A stretch of DNA of 64,000 bases, taken from the NCBI GenBank assembly GCA_036583965.1, contig JAZBQD010000026.1, positions 4,337,400-4,401,399 of the forward strand. Direction: 5' to 3'. Positions 1-12,900 of the stretch are shown here, in pieces. The stretch's first letter is position 1. Each line of letters starts with the position of its first letter. Source of the stretch: Prunella strophiata. Its lineage: Eukaryota; Chordata; Aves; Passeriformes; Prunellidae. The position numbers were made by a program, and so were the translations under genes. The notes below the pieces were generated by a model. The model saw nothing but the letters and a program-made list of their open reading frames with translations, made no database searches and was not told where the DNA came from.

Positions 1-298
1 CCTGCAATGCTGGCTGTGCTGTGTCCAGGGCCAGGTCCTGCCTCCTTCAGCTTTCTGTTGCACATCTGCCCATTGGATGTGAGAGCTGACACATCTTGTG
101 AATGCAGAGCAGCATCTTAAAGGGCAGATGGGTGAAGATTAGGCATTCAAACCCTGCACAGTCATCTGTCAGCAATTAAGAATATTAAGACAATTAAATA
201 CAGAAACTTGTGTGAATGCAGAGCAAGGGAAGGAGCACTCTCAAATGCCAATAATGCCAATTGCTCATGTGAGTTGCCTCTGCTGAGAGCCCCCTTAC

Positions 299-3007
299 CT
301 TCTTTTCTGTCCAGCAGTGACACCCTTGTCTGCAGCCTGGCTGCTCCATGAAGGCACTGAAGTCCGTGGTTTTGATTCCACAGCAGCTCCAATACTTCAT
401 CCTGAGGAGATCAGGGTGACCTGAGTGGGGTCAGGAGCAGGAGAGGGAACCACAGCAGGGTGGGGAGGCAGAGGGGTTCATAACCAGGAGCTGCCCCTGC
501 CCACCTGTCCCCTTGTGGGGTGTCACCCACAGCTGCAGGGGCTGTGCTGCTGGGGCCACACAGCCTTGCTGTGCAGCATTTCCAGCCCATGGCAGGGTCA
601 GTTTGCTCTCTGGGAAAGGGTTGTTTCTTACCCCTCGTGGAAGACAGGAACGCCAGGATGAAACGTACAAACCTCTGTGTTACTCTCTGGGCCCTGGTAG
701 ATCTGTGGAGAAAAAAGCAGAGGAAAGTTCTGTCTGTGTCTCTGGCACAGAGTAATGTGGCACAGGTGTCCACTCAGCAGTGCCCATCCCTGTAGATGGG
801 CACAATGCCCAACATCACCCTTTTGCCAGGTCCAACACCTGTGAAGGCTCACTCTGGGACCATGCTCAGCCCAGCCCAGCACTCCTCCCTGCTCCCTGCT
901 GGCAGGGCAGCCACCCTCACCTTGCCAGGACCACAATGTCACCCCTGCCACCCTGCCAGCAGCCCTTCTGCACCCTTCTCCCAAACACAGCCTGCTCCCA
1001 GCCCAGGGCTTGGCAACACAAGGACAGTGGGCAAGTTTAGACACCACAGAAACTGACTCTGAGGTGCAAGGGATGATTTGCCATTGCTGTCCTTTCCCCT
1101 CCTTTCCAGGGCATGCCAGCCTTATGGCCTCAGCTGCCTCCTGCCTTTTGCTTCCCACTCCCTCACAGCTGCTTTCCAAGCATCCCATCCCTGCCACAGC
1201 TCAACCCTCCCACTCATCCTCGAGGCAGGCAGTGCTCCACAAGGCAGCCTCGGGCAAGAGAGAAACTGGGCTGTGCTGCATCAGCTCAAGGCAGGTGGGA
1301 ATTGTTCCACGTGCAGTTTGCCTACGTGTCCAGCCCTGAATATGTGCTGTATTTCACTGCAAGCTCTCTGCAGCAGTGAAACACAAATGTACCACCAGTC
1401 TGGAAGCCTCGTGCAGGAAAGTGGGTGGGAGGTGACAGAGGTGTCTGGTCCCAGGGGGGGATGAGAATATGGAGCAGGTGGGCACTGCCACCTTCCACCT
1501 GCCTGATACCTGCCCTGGACCTGAGATGCTCCTGGCCACAAGGCACAGGAGGGTAAAGATGGGTCCCTGCCAGATACTCACTGCCTTGCAGGCTGCGTTC
1601 TTGCACGTGGTGCCAGCTCTCACCTGGGCAGCCTCCTCACCTGCAGGAGCAACACAACTTCACCCAGGACACACACTGCCTATCCCCTAAATCCTCCCCC
1701 AGCCCTCTGCCAGCTCCCCATCTGAGCACAGACCATCCCAATGTGGATGCAGGTTTGCAGGCAGATGAACATGCAGCACTCACTGACTACCCTGGGCCTG
1801 CCATGTGCAGCCCTGGTGCCACCCATCATCTTGTCCCTACCTGTACCACTGCTCTCCAGTGCCTTGTCCTCAGAGGACATGTTCAGTTTCTCCAGTGCCT
1901 GCTCCAGAGACCTGGATACTTTAATTGGCAGCAGTTGTCTTGGCTCATCAGAGCTGGGAAACAGCAGCAGCAGCAAAGGCCAAGTAGGTTTTTCTGTGAT
2001 TTAAGTGTCCTTGCCTCTCCCAAGAGAGCAGCAGGGCAGGACACACACAGAAGTGACACAGCAGGGCAAGACTGTTAGCTGAGCCTTTCTCACCTTGGTC
2101 TTTCCCGCAGCATCTTCTCAGCTGATTTTGGTCCTTGGACAATGAGCTCCTTCACTGGTTTGGCCTTTGGTTCATCTGAGGTCTCCTCTTGGCTGGAAGG
2201 CTCAGGGGGCTTCTCCTTGCTGTGAAACCCCTTTGTGCATCCCTGAGCAGCAGAGACAAGCCCAATGACTGCTTTGTCCTCCTCAGCCTGGTGGCTGTTC
2301 CCAAACCCTGTGAGTTTCCATGATGTGGTGGCTCAGTGTTCTGCAGAGATGGGCTCTGACCTTGCACTTTGGGAGCAGCACCCTTGCTTGGAGGGTTCTT
2401 GGAAGCAGATAGCAAATCCCTGGCTGGCAGGGGAAAAGGGACATCCCTGACACAGGACAGGGATGGGACAAGACTGGGCAGGGCCCAGAAGGAAAGGATG
2501 GAGGAACAGTGGGTGCATTTGGGCTGGCAGGTCACTCACCTTTATGGAGAGGAACTCAGAGAAGTCCGTTGTGCGTTTCTTGCAACAAGACCAGCCCTAA
2601 ACACCAGGACAGGACGGGACAGGCTGGTCAGGTGTGGGCAATCCTGCTGGGGACATGGTCACTCCCCACAGCTGCTGCCCCACTCACCTTCAGGGCATCG
2701 TGGAAAATGGGGACACCTGGATGATACAGGCAGGAATCTGAAAAGGGAAAACAGGGCAAAAGCTTTCAGGAGAAGCAATCCTGCCCACGAGCCACCTGTG
2801 ACAGCTCCAGAGCCAGCTCCTGCCATATGGGCTGCCTGCGCTGGGCTTGGCAGCTCGGCTGCAGCTCAGCAGCCCAGGCCACGCTCTGGGGAAGCAGCAG
2901 CAATTCCCATTCCCTCCGGTGCAAGGCACAGGAATCCACTCACCCTCGGCGTTGTGCTCGGGATCAAACCTCTGCCCGCAGCCCTTGTTGTAGCAGAGCA
3001 ATGCCAT
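299..3007 (-). CDS. ITGB1BP2: Melusin (integrin beta-1-binding protein 2), 5' eight coding exons, C-terminus outside window
   Basis: Coding exons on the minus strand, in transcript order: 3007-2944, 2737-2688, 2596-2540, 2242-2094, 1953-1841, 1640-1582, 702-632, 401-299. All have GT/AG borders and join in frame to 222 codons. The protein starts MALLCYNKGCGQRFDPE, the usual CHORD start. CHORD1 spans residues 5-64, with zinc ligands C5, C10, C24, H27, C42, C43, C59 and H64. CHORD2 spans about 157-216, with C157, C162, C176, H179, C194, C195, C211 and H216. A charged linker lies between them. The CS domain and acidic tail of the family must lie left of position 1; bases 1-298 look like intron. 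Melusin is a muscle HSP90-associated protein that binds the integrin beta-1 tail. CHORDC1 is similar, but adjacency to NONO favours ITGB1BP2. Intron 6 (703-1581) is the longest and shows no further exon. Confidence 0.9.
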
Positions 3008-3210
3008 AGCTCAGGAGTATTCAGAGTGTCCCTTCACTCACTCCTTCCAGAGGAATCGCATCAGCCTCAGCCCTGCCCGGGACCCCTCCTCTGCCCCCCG
3101 CCCGCAGCCCAGGCGCCGGGGAGTGGCTTTGCCTGTCTTTGGAGGCAGCTGTGGGAGGCGGCTGGTAACCGGAGACCGGGCTAAAGATGGACAGGGCAGC
3201 TGATGGGGCT
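3008..3210 (-). promoter_or_regulatory. ITGB1BP2: Putative ITGB1BP2 5' UTR and proximal promoter
   Basis: This GC-rich stretch lies immediately upstream of the melusin start codon. Two CAGCTG E-boxes sit at 3146-3151 and 3197-3202. This sequence is preferred by muscle bHLH factors, which would fit a muscle gene, but it is short and common. No TATA box is clear, and the transcription start cannot be placed from sequence. Confidence 0.3.
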
Positions 3211-6200
3211 TGGCGCCGGCGATATCGGCACAGGCATTTCTGCGCTGGCGCTGTGCCCAGCAGAGGGAATGGGCACTGCAGGGTGGCCCCAGGCCCGGGC
3301 TGGGCAGAGGTCCTGTCCCCAGGCAGCGTCCGGCACGGAGGCACCGCATCACCCCAGCGCTCATCCCTGGAACCGAAGGGAAGACAATGCCCAGAGGCAC
3401 AGGGCAAAACCAACTCGTGCTGATCTCTCCCAGCCCCAGATGGCACAAGCACCTGCTAAACAGAGGCACCAGCAGACCAAGGCTGTGCATGTGGCCAAGA
3501 CATCTTTTGATGCTGGTTTTTGTACAGCCCAGGAGGAACAGAGTGGTCAAGGGAAGGTTCTTGGCCAGACATGAGAAGTAGGAGACAGTGATTATGGGGG
3601 GATTATGATTAGATTTATGGCTAATACACTTTTTAAATATTGCCAATGGAGTATCTAAACAACAACTCCATCCATTACAAAATATGGTATGTACAGGAAT
3701 GGTCCCTCCCACTGAGTCACAAGCTTCAGTGAGAGTCACTCACTTTCTAAACTTCTCAGAGAAATCTTGGTGTGGCTCAGACCACATCTCAGATTTGGTT
3801 ACAATATTTGTCTAAAGGATTATAATATTCAGGTTTGGCTAGAAACATACAGATTTACAGTCATTGACCTTGCAAAATTCACAATTACAAAACAATAAGG
3901 TAACTTTAGAGCTGCTTTAGAATTTTATTTCAATATTTGACCAGATGTCACAGTTTTTCACTACTCCTCCAAAAGTGAGTATTCAGTGTGCTTCTTGCAT
4001 TCTGGCTGGACATATCCTGCAGGTGTCCCCAAGAGGGGCAGGGATAACAAACACCACCCAGAAGCTGCCTGTGACCTTGGGAGAGCAGTTTGCATGGTTG
4101 GCCCAAACTCCAGCAGCATTTTATACCCTTTTGCAGGTCGATGTGCACCACAGTCAATCACAAACAGCTCAGCTCCCCCATCTCTGGAACACATGAATCA
4201 TGCAAGCATTCAGTGAGTTCCTCCTGCAAAACCTGCCTCATGTTTTCATCTTTTCTTAAGACAAACCACATTGCCCAGCTGAGATTGTGGAAAGGGAGAA
4301 GGAAGGATGCACAGACAGACTTAGACCTGACTATCTTCCCTTGTCATCACATCAGGGACCAAAATTGCTCCCTGGAAGATCATTGTAATCAGAAGAACAT
4401 ATAATGTTACTCAGGTCCCCTGCATGCAGAAGGGTTTGCTCAGACCCCCTGTTCCCCTTCTGAGACCTAAGAGTTTTCCTCTACAAACAGGAAGCCCTCC
4501 TGAGATCAAAGGTTTTACTTAGTTCCTCTTGTTGTCTAAATCAAATATTTTCTTTGTGCTGCTCCTGTTTGCAGGGACAGCTGTTTCCTGGGTGCTGCCC
4601 TGACCTCCAGGGGCACACAGCATCTGGGGCCCTGTTCTGCTCAGGAACTGGGGTTGGTGTAAGTCCTTGGCACTGTCAGACAGTACAAAGCAGAAGATGC
4701 CCAGGGGGTCTGCTCAGGAGGTGAGCCCACAGGGGCTGCCATGGCTGATGCAACCCTAACTCTGTCCTACAACGTTTGTTTAACCTACTTAATCCCTTTA
4801 CAAAGCCTGAAGAATTTTCTGTCATTCCAAGTGGATCTCCAGAGTTCAGAGTTAGGATGGATTGTTGCCAGAATTCTGGAGCTTATCAGGGAGAAGACTC
4901 CAGATTATTTCACACTGTCCTGCTACTTTATCTCCAGCTCAGTTCTGCCACCCCCACCTTGAGATGCCCCAGCCAGCAGCAACATCAGGCTTTTCTCCTT
5001 GTCAGCTCCTTAGCAAGGAGCCAGCCCTGCCTCAGGGGAGGACAAGCATCACTGCCACACCTCTTTATACCTGGGTCACCTGTGCATACACCTACACCCA
5101 CCCAAGAGCTGGGAGGGAAACAGGAGGGCAGTGGGGAATGTGTCACTTCAGCATGATCCACATGGCTTCAAAGCACTGTCCTGCCCCAGGTCACAGCTGA
5201 CCCAACAGTCCCAAAGGTGGATAAAAAAATCCTGCTGGCACGCAGAGCCTCTGCTTAGGTGAGAAGGATCACTGGGGACCCAGAGAGCTGGGCAGAGGCC
5301 TGTGACAGGGGAATTTGCTGTCCTGGGGGCTGAGCAGAGCTATAGTGTTTCAGATCTCCCTGTTCTTTCCACGAGCTGTCAGCAAGGCTGCAGCTGTCAC
5401 TGATGCTGTGCCAGTGAGAATATGGAGCTCAGGTTACCCTGCACACCTCAGAGGAAACACCAACAGGCTGATGTGGCTGACACATCACAGAGACAAACAG
5501 CAGGTACCCCAGGGGGACTGGGGCAACTCTGTACTCTGCACCTGAGACAGGAATCGAGCTCCCAGCTGCCAATTAAAAATAAAGCCTGTCTGCTTTATGT
5601 ACACTTAATTCCATATACAAAAGATCAAAAAAGGAAGTAGAAAAAACAGAATAAATTGTTCTGAAATCCAGCTGAATGTGTTTGCCCTTCAACAATCAGG
5701 GTCAGTGTAAAACAGCCCTGCAAGGTCCTGGGGAGAACCTGCTGGCTACCTCCAGGGAAACAAACCCAGCTCACCCCTGACCCTTCAGTCATTCAGGATG
5801 CCCTGTGGAGCCAGGCTAGCAGCAAGACACTGCATTTCTAAAGTAATTCCTCCATACAAAAGACTTGTTAGGTGAAGGGATATCCCTGAAAAACATATTA
5901 CTGCTATGTACACAGCAGGCAGGATTAATGTTTTATTTATTTGGGCAATAAAATCTTTCTCAAAAGAACATGTGTTGAGCAATTCCACAGCAATTCTGCC
6001 TGGCCATTCTTCAGATAGTACTGCTAAGGAGTTATGTACCACCTGTCCAAGGGGCCTGCACTGCTTGTACTCAACAGTTCAGAGAACAGCTTTGAAAAAG
6101 ACCAGAAAACTACCAGAAATGGGGGTATGGGCAACCTCTCCATTCAAGACCACTGCTTTTCTGCAGCTTGGGTTATCACAGGACTAATGCTGCAACACTT

Positions 6201-9055
6201 CAGTCTCATTGGACAATTACAACCTCAAACTGGAACCAGCTACCCATCTGATAAGGATTTTCTCCCTGTAGTTCAGCCAGTGTCTTGCTCCAGAGATAAC
6301 TCCTTGGAGCCGACTCTCTCCTTTAGGAGTTGATTCATTGTAGTGCTCACTCTGAAGGCACATGCAACATTCCTCATCAAAAAGTGGACTTTAGTCCTCA
6401 GTTGGAACCAGTCCAAAACGAAGAGCTCAGTCTACTCCTAAGACTCAATTGTGTCATTAGCTGGCATCCTGAATCAAAGTTTGCTGGCTGAAATACCCTG
6501 AACTGCCAATGAGTGTGGGGTTTTAGCACTTTTCCTTTTGATGGTCCTGCTGTCTTTATAGCAAGGTCACTGTGAGGTTATTTAGAGCAGAGTGGCCAAA
6601 CTGAAGTGAGGGAAAGTGCCCCAAAACCAGTGCTGTGCCTGGCTGAGCTCCTTGCTTTCTTACTCTCTTTTTACTTACATCTGGCACTAGGTACCCAAGT
6701 CACAACCTAGAGAAGAACGATGGCTCCTTTCAGCAAGGCCACAGAAAATCACATCTTCCTTCTTTCAGCTCCCAAAGGTAGCTCACTGGAGAAATAGTTT
6801 AGCACATGCCATCACTTGCAGCTTTCTATGGTAAATTAGAGTTGCTAGTGAGAGGCACTGTGCCAGGAAAAAAAAAAATTAAATGTTTGTCTACTGCTTT
6901 GATATGACAAAATTATCCACATACCAGCTAGATTTTTCATTTATCTATCTTTGATTCTTGCAAATGCACTCACTACAGTTGAAGAGGAGGCTGCATAAAG
7001 CACAAGTTGTAACTTCTGAAGTCCACAAACGATGGGGGTTTAAAGTTAAGAGCAAAATGGTAAAACCAAACTGCTCGTGTGATACAAACTGATACTGGAG
7101 AACTGCATTTTGAACCAGCTGATCAAATATGACAGCAAAAGGCAATGGTTTATCCTCAGAAGAGTAAAAATATTTAATCAGTCTGCAATTACAGAATAGC
7201 CAGCACTCTGGAAAGGCATGCAGAGGGAAGCATTCCCTTCTGCAGCAGCTGAACCCCAGCACAGCAGTGCTGTGAACAGCCCAGCCTCAGGAGATGCCCT
7301 CCTTACCTGAAACAGGCAGTGCAAGCACCAACACCAAACCCCAAAGTGCTTCAGCAGAGCAGGAATTGCTCTGGAGTGAGGCAGCCTTGCTTGCTCCTGT
7401 GTCCCAGCTGGAAATGCTTCTGCACTACAATCAGCCTGTCCCTGACATGCCTCTGAAAATCTTGGTAAAGGTTTGCTTTATAATTTCCTTACTCAGTCAC
7501 AGGCTTTCAGTCTTCTCCTTTAAAGCAGATTAAGAATAGTTACCTATAGGATCCATACAAGAACTTCGTTTTCTCTCATTGCTGCCATTGGATCTTTAAT
7601 TTAGATATTTGAAATCTTGTTAGATGGGCTTTGAGCAGTGCTAAATTCCTCCTTCCCTGTGATTTTACACACCCTTTTCTCCCAGGGCAAAGGCAGCAAC
7701 TAGACCCATCCTTATCTTATACTTGCTCAAGACTGCTCAGCAGCAGTGATGCTGAACATTTGAGCTCTGCTGTTTCACTAGGACAGCAATTTCTCCTCAG
7801 ACTGCTCAGTAACACACAAGCCAGCTGAGCAACTGGCAGGTGAAGGAGGTAATACAGATACCTGGATGCAACCTCATGCTTTCTTCTCCTCGTATTTCAC
7901 ACTTCAGAACTAAACAATGTACTTACCCAACAGCCATGGCACTAGTCAATGTCTGCCAGCCTCTCCTCCAGACACAAGCTACAAGAACAGATACATCTTC
8001 CACAGGGCAACAGAAAAGCTAATTAGCACTCTCACTTGAGATTTTGCAACAGTGAGCCGTTCTAGCAAATAAGCCAGATGGAAAACATCACCAAACTCTT
8101 CATGCTTCACAATCAAGCTGATAACCACCATTAGATACCATATCATCTCAGCAAACCAGCTGCTGATGCTTTCAAATGTGGAAAAGAAATTAAGAAAAAG
8201 AAACAAAGAGCATTGGCTGCAGCATCTCTTCCACACATCTTATCATCCCATTCCAGGTTAACTAAAAGCCACCCAAAGAAAGGGGTAAACCAATCAAGGC
8301 TCCAGAGTGATTATTTTATCTTCCCCTACTTAAAGAGTACCTATAGGTCCAAACCCTGATTTAATGTTCTTGCTGTGGCAACATTAGCCATCTCAAAATG
8401 TTTTTATCTTTCCCATGATTTCACAATTTTTCAAGGCACCTTCTTATGCTTTTAGGCTGTAACACCTTCTCCCTCCTCCCTTTCCCACCTAAATTTATTT
8501 CTAAGCTTCTCCCTTTGCAGTCTCAACTCCAGAGACTCAGTGTGAGAACACAAGCCACAGAAGGCTCCTGTCCCTACAGAGTCCCTCGTGTATTACACCA
8601 GATAAAGCATTACTGTTGCCATCAGTGAGTGCTCTCCTTCCTATCCCAGCACAGGAGTTCTGGGAAGGTCCCAGCCAGAGGCAACTGCAGCACAGAGCAC
8701 AGACAGACAACTCTGTACTCTGCACCTGAAAGGAGGAAGGAATTGAGCTCCAGGCTCTCGGTGACACATGGACAAGTCCTGCATCCCACCTCCCTGCAAC
8801 CACAGCAGACCCATCCCAGGTATGACAGCAGCTCCCTTTCCACACTCCAACCCGCTGAAGTTGAAGGTCACATTCCAACACACAATTAAAACTTGTTCTG
8901 TGAGAAGGAAAACGGCTAGAAAATCCTCAGGGGTTGAACACCCTCTTTACAGAGCTATGCAAGAACAACTTTCACACCATAACCTGAAGCTTCATTAAAT
9001 TCAATCCACATGTAGACATTAGCAGTAAAAAAACAGAAGAAACAAGACACCAGAT
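3211..9055. other. Intergenic spacer between ITGB1BP2 and NONO, no gene seen
   Basis: About 5.8 kb of unremarkable sequence, moderately AT-rich, with short A- and T-runs (for example near 6,869). No reading frame here resembles a known protein, no splice-bounded conserved exon was recognised, and no tRNA- or rRNA-like segment was seen. Distal regulatory elements could be present but are not visible by eye. Confidence 0.6.
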
Positions 9056-9950
9056 AAAAAAGGCTTAAAATCCACTTTAATAATGCATTCCTGTAACATT
9101 CCTCAGACAAACTCAAACTTTTTAGTGGGACAATTACAGGTTGTGTTCAAACAGTTTACACTAAATGAAAAATCCTGTAGTACTTCTACACAAAAGACAG
9201 GCAAGGTTAGGATTATACAAACATTTGTTTTAGTTAAATCTTCAGCATGAGATACAGTATTTTTATCCAATAGATTGTACTTTACTACCAGTAAAAATAA
9301 AGAGATACAACACGTTATCAAAAAAATCCATCCAAACAAGAACCTCCCAGCCATTCAGGCTGCACGACTGTCAACTACTTTAAAGAAACAAATGGTCCAG
9401 GTAAAAAGAGTAACTAACAAGTTAGGAGGGGAAAAAAAAAAAAAAGAAAAAGAAACAAACAAAACCTCCTCCAATTCACTACATGACAGATCATTTGGAG
9501 CTATATAAATTTACAAAATCATGGGAGATGCAAAGTACCCAAATGCTGCCCTAGTTCTCCAGAGACTCCCCTGTGCTCTTAAGCAAGGTACACTACACTA
9601 AAAAAATGCCAAGACATACTGAAATTTTATCTAATTTAGTCTCATGATTTCAGCTGCAAGTAGGAAACCTGGAATAGTCAAGGCATTAGGGTCCTTGCAA
9701 GATTTTACTGTTACTGAACCACGGCAGCCTCCCAGAATTCATTTTCCTCTTTGAAATTAGGAATGCACCACATGAAATTTTCCAAAACCTTTACCAGTCA
9801 GACTGCACTCGCCTTGTCCTAGAGTGGCTTTACCAAAACAGGCCCTAATTAACTATCTTTAAAATGTCCCCCCTCCCCCCCAGGTCGAACCCTGCGTGGC
9901 CTGCCAAGATTTCTTTCTTTGGGGCGTGTACAGGGGATAGCTTAATCCTG
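9056..9950 (-). other. NONO: NONO 3' untranslated region
   Basis: AT-rich sequence follows the NONO stop codon (TAA, minus strand 9953-9951). It runs to an ATTAAA poly(A) signal on the minus strand at 9081-9076, so the 3' UTR is about 0.9 kb. It contains a long T-rich run (an A-run on the plus strand around 9,430-9,445). The end is inferred from the signal, not from transcript data. Confidence 0.6.
9076..9081 (-). terminator. NONO: NONO poly(A) signal (ATTAAA)
   Basis: ATTAAA is read on the minus strand about 870 bases after the stop codon. It is the common variant of AATAAA. Cleavage would fall near 9,055-9,065. Confidence 0.5.
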
Positions 9951-12900
9951 TTAGTATCTGCGGCGCTTGTTAGGGCCAAAATCCCCGCCTGGATTTCCTC
10001 TGTTGAAGGCAGGTGGGTTCCCTCCCATTGCTCCAAGGCCTTCCATGGCTCCACCCTGCCCGAAGCGGTCTGGAGGTGGTGGTGGAGTCTGGGAATGACA
10101 GAAGATGCAGGACAAAAAAACAAGGAAGAACAAAGGAAACAGTTAAAGAGTTTGAGTTGATTTGAATTCTACCAGGATTCCACAATTCCAGCTGACCTCA
10201 CCGCAAACCTTCACCCCACCAAAACCATCCCCACAGTCCCCAACCTGCACCATTGGACCACTGCAGAACAAAGCTCCTCTCTCCACACACCCTGCAGTCA
10301 GGCATACTGGGACTGTGTGCACTACCCCACAGACCAGGGCCCTGCTGTGGAGCAAGTGAGCCATCCAAAATCACCTTCCCTTTCCACTCCTGCCTTCATC
10401 TTCCCCATTAATTTCCATCTGTAGTGCACATACCCTTAGCCTCAGCTGCTTTGCTGTCCCTACCACTTAGGTACTAAAGTTTTTAGACAAATAAAACTGT
10501 TCTTTATGATAAAAAAAAAATCTGTATCATAGCAGTCACAACAGAGCAAGCAGTCTGAGTAGGAATGTTTGCAGGAAAACTGTTTATTAGACCAGTTGAT
10601 AAAAATCACTGAAGGAAGATGAACTTTCAGGACAAACTTTACTAAGACTGCTGTTGTTTCTGCTGGTGACTGGAAGTGCTGACACTGTGGGAGGACCAAT
10701 CCTCTGTGTGACAGAGAGGAATGACAAATGCCACAAAAGCCAGAGTCTATTGCAAAGCCCTGGAGTAAAGTTTAAAACTAAATAAAATACAAATAAGCAT
10801 GAACTCCACTGATTCTTCATTTTCAACCTCCTAAGCAAATTAGCTGAACTCATTCTGGCCTGTGAGAACAGGAGATAACCCTTTTCTGGTTATGAAACTG
10901 GTGATGAACAGAACACTCCTGAAAGCTTGGCTTTATGCCTGCAAGAATCTACTCTCAGAAAAATAATCAATTTAACAAAGTGCTTCCCATTAGGTCATTT
11001 AAAAACAACCACATATTATTGCTAAGATCTTTCTTAACAAGAATTTTAGCACTAGCTCTCTTGGAAGTAAATTAAGCAGTTATTAGACTTGGCTCAATCT
11101 CCTGAAAATTAACAGCTAGTATCAAGGCAAGATTAAAGATTCTAAAGATTTTAGCAGGACTGAAGCAACAGGTCTGGGTAGACAAAGAAGCTTCAACTTC
11201 AGCAGCTAGTGCTTAATACTGGAAACAACATAATCTGCATTTTAAAGGTGTGCACAAAAAGCAGATGGAGATACACTACCATTCCCATGGCTCCATCAGG
11301 GATCATAGCTCCAGGACCAGCAGCAGGAGGTGCAGGAGCTGGGACATTGGTACCACCCATGGCTCCTCTATTGTTCATGCCAATAGTACCTGGAAAAGAA
11401 AACTGAGGAATAGTCCTGGTACACACACAGTGACTGGGGTCTGCTCATCACCCCAGAGCCACAAAACATTGCTCCATGCAGTCTATTAACCAGCTTTGCA
11501 CTATCAGGTCAAGACCAACTGATCTTGCTTTACAGTATGTTGTGTTTCCTGTCACATGAATACTTTCTCTTACTAGCCTGGGAGATTACTTTGATTGAGT
11601 TTCTAAATAAGAAGCCAAAAAATGAGATCACTAAAAAAAGTGTAGATTTTGTAAGGAAATGAACATGCACAGGAACAAAGAATACTCTTACCTCCCATAC
11701 CCATCTGTCCCATTCGCATGTCTGGTGGCTCCCTCTGGAAAGACAGACACTCATTTCAACTGACAATCACGCTTTTAAAAATGTAATTATACAAATTCAA
11801 AGAGTTTTGAGGATTTACTACTGAACAATGTGTAGGAAAGTAATTCCCAGGATAAATTTCAAAGAAAGGCAGGAGCAACCTTCACGTGATAGCTGCTGAA
11901 TGAATAGGTCTTATTTTAAATATCTCATTATAAAATGTTGTTTTTCAGAATTATAATAAAACATCCAGCAGCAAAGCTGCACATGAAGACTTTAACAAAG
12001 ACATCTTGACAGAAAGATGTGCTGAGCAATAGTAACACATTAGATAGAATTAGTTTTGCTACTCCCTCAGCATAGCTAAGAAGCTTTTCCTGTTGAAAGG
12101 AATGCAAGCTTACATAAAGACACAGTACTGGGTCACTTGCATTCAAATACCATTTAGTGAGCTCAATTTCTCTTTTATTAACCAAGCATCAGAAATACAT
12201 ATCACAGATTTCTCTCACTGCAAAACCAGGAGCACTTCAGTGAGGGCACTACTTTTTTCACAGTGGTAAGTGAAGACAACTTTCACTTCATCTGTAGTCT
12301 CAGTGCCATTATTTATCATATGAAGGCAGTATTATTTCTAGGAATCAGGATATCTACTGCATAAAGAGAATATTCCAGCTGTTGGCTCAGCCATGCTCTT
12401 GACCTTTTGGTTTGACACACATTTAGCTATTTTGCCTAGAGGCCAAGTTTCACTGGTAAGCATTGAACACTTACTGCCAGCTGCATCAATGCCATTACAC
12501 CACCTGAACAGCTCTACAGCTGCCTCCACAATAGAAAGTGGCTGGGACTGGAAACAAATTGTAAGGCATTTCTCTATAGAACTAGAGATACTGTTATTAC
12601 AAGACAGGTTACACTACAAAAAAATACTTGACCAACTGACTTTTAAGTACAAGCATATACCATGCCTGCAGCAATGCCTCCAATTGGTATCATTTTATTA
12701 TGACTAAGACAGACTGCAAGCTAGGGATATTGCCAGTCATATAATCATAACAGGCTTCTGCTGCAGTGCTTCAGGACAGTGTGTGTGTTGCAGTTAGAAT
12801 AGAATTAGTCAGCCTACATTTTTCTGAACAGCAAGACAGCTACAGAGGGTCCTACGTGAAGAGCAGTGGAACAGAACTGGGGGATTTGTAGTTTCCAGGC

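Noticed and set aside
1..298. A further ITGB1BP2 exon encoding the start of the CS domain
   Set aside because: I looked for the conserved CRHDWHQT-like sequence on the minus strand and did not find it; the stretch reads as intron.
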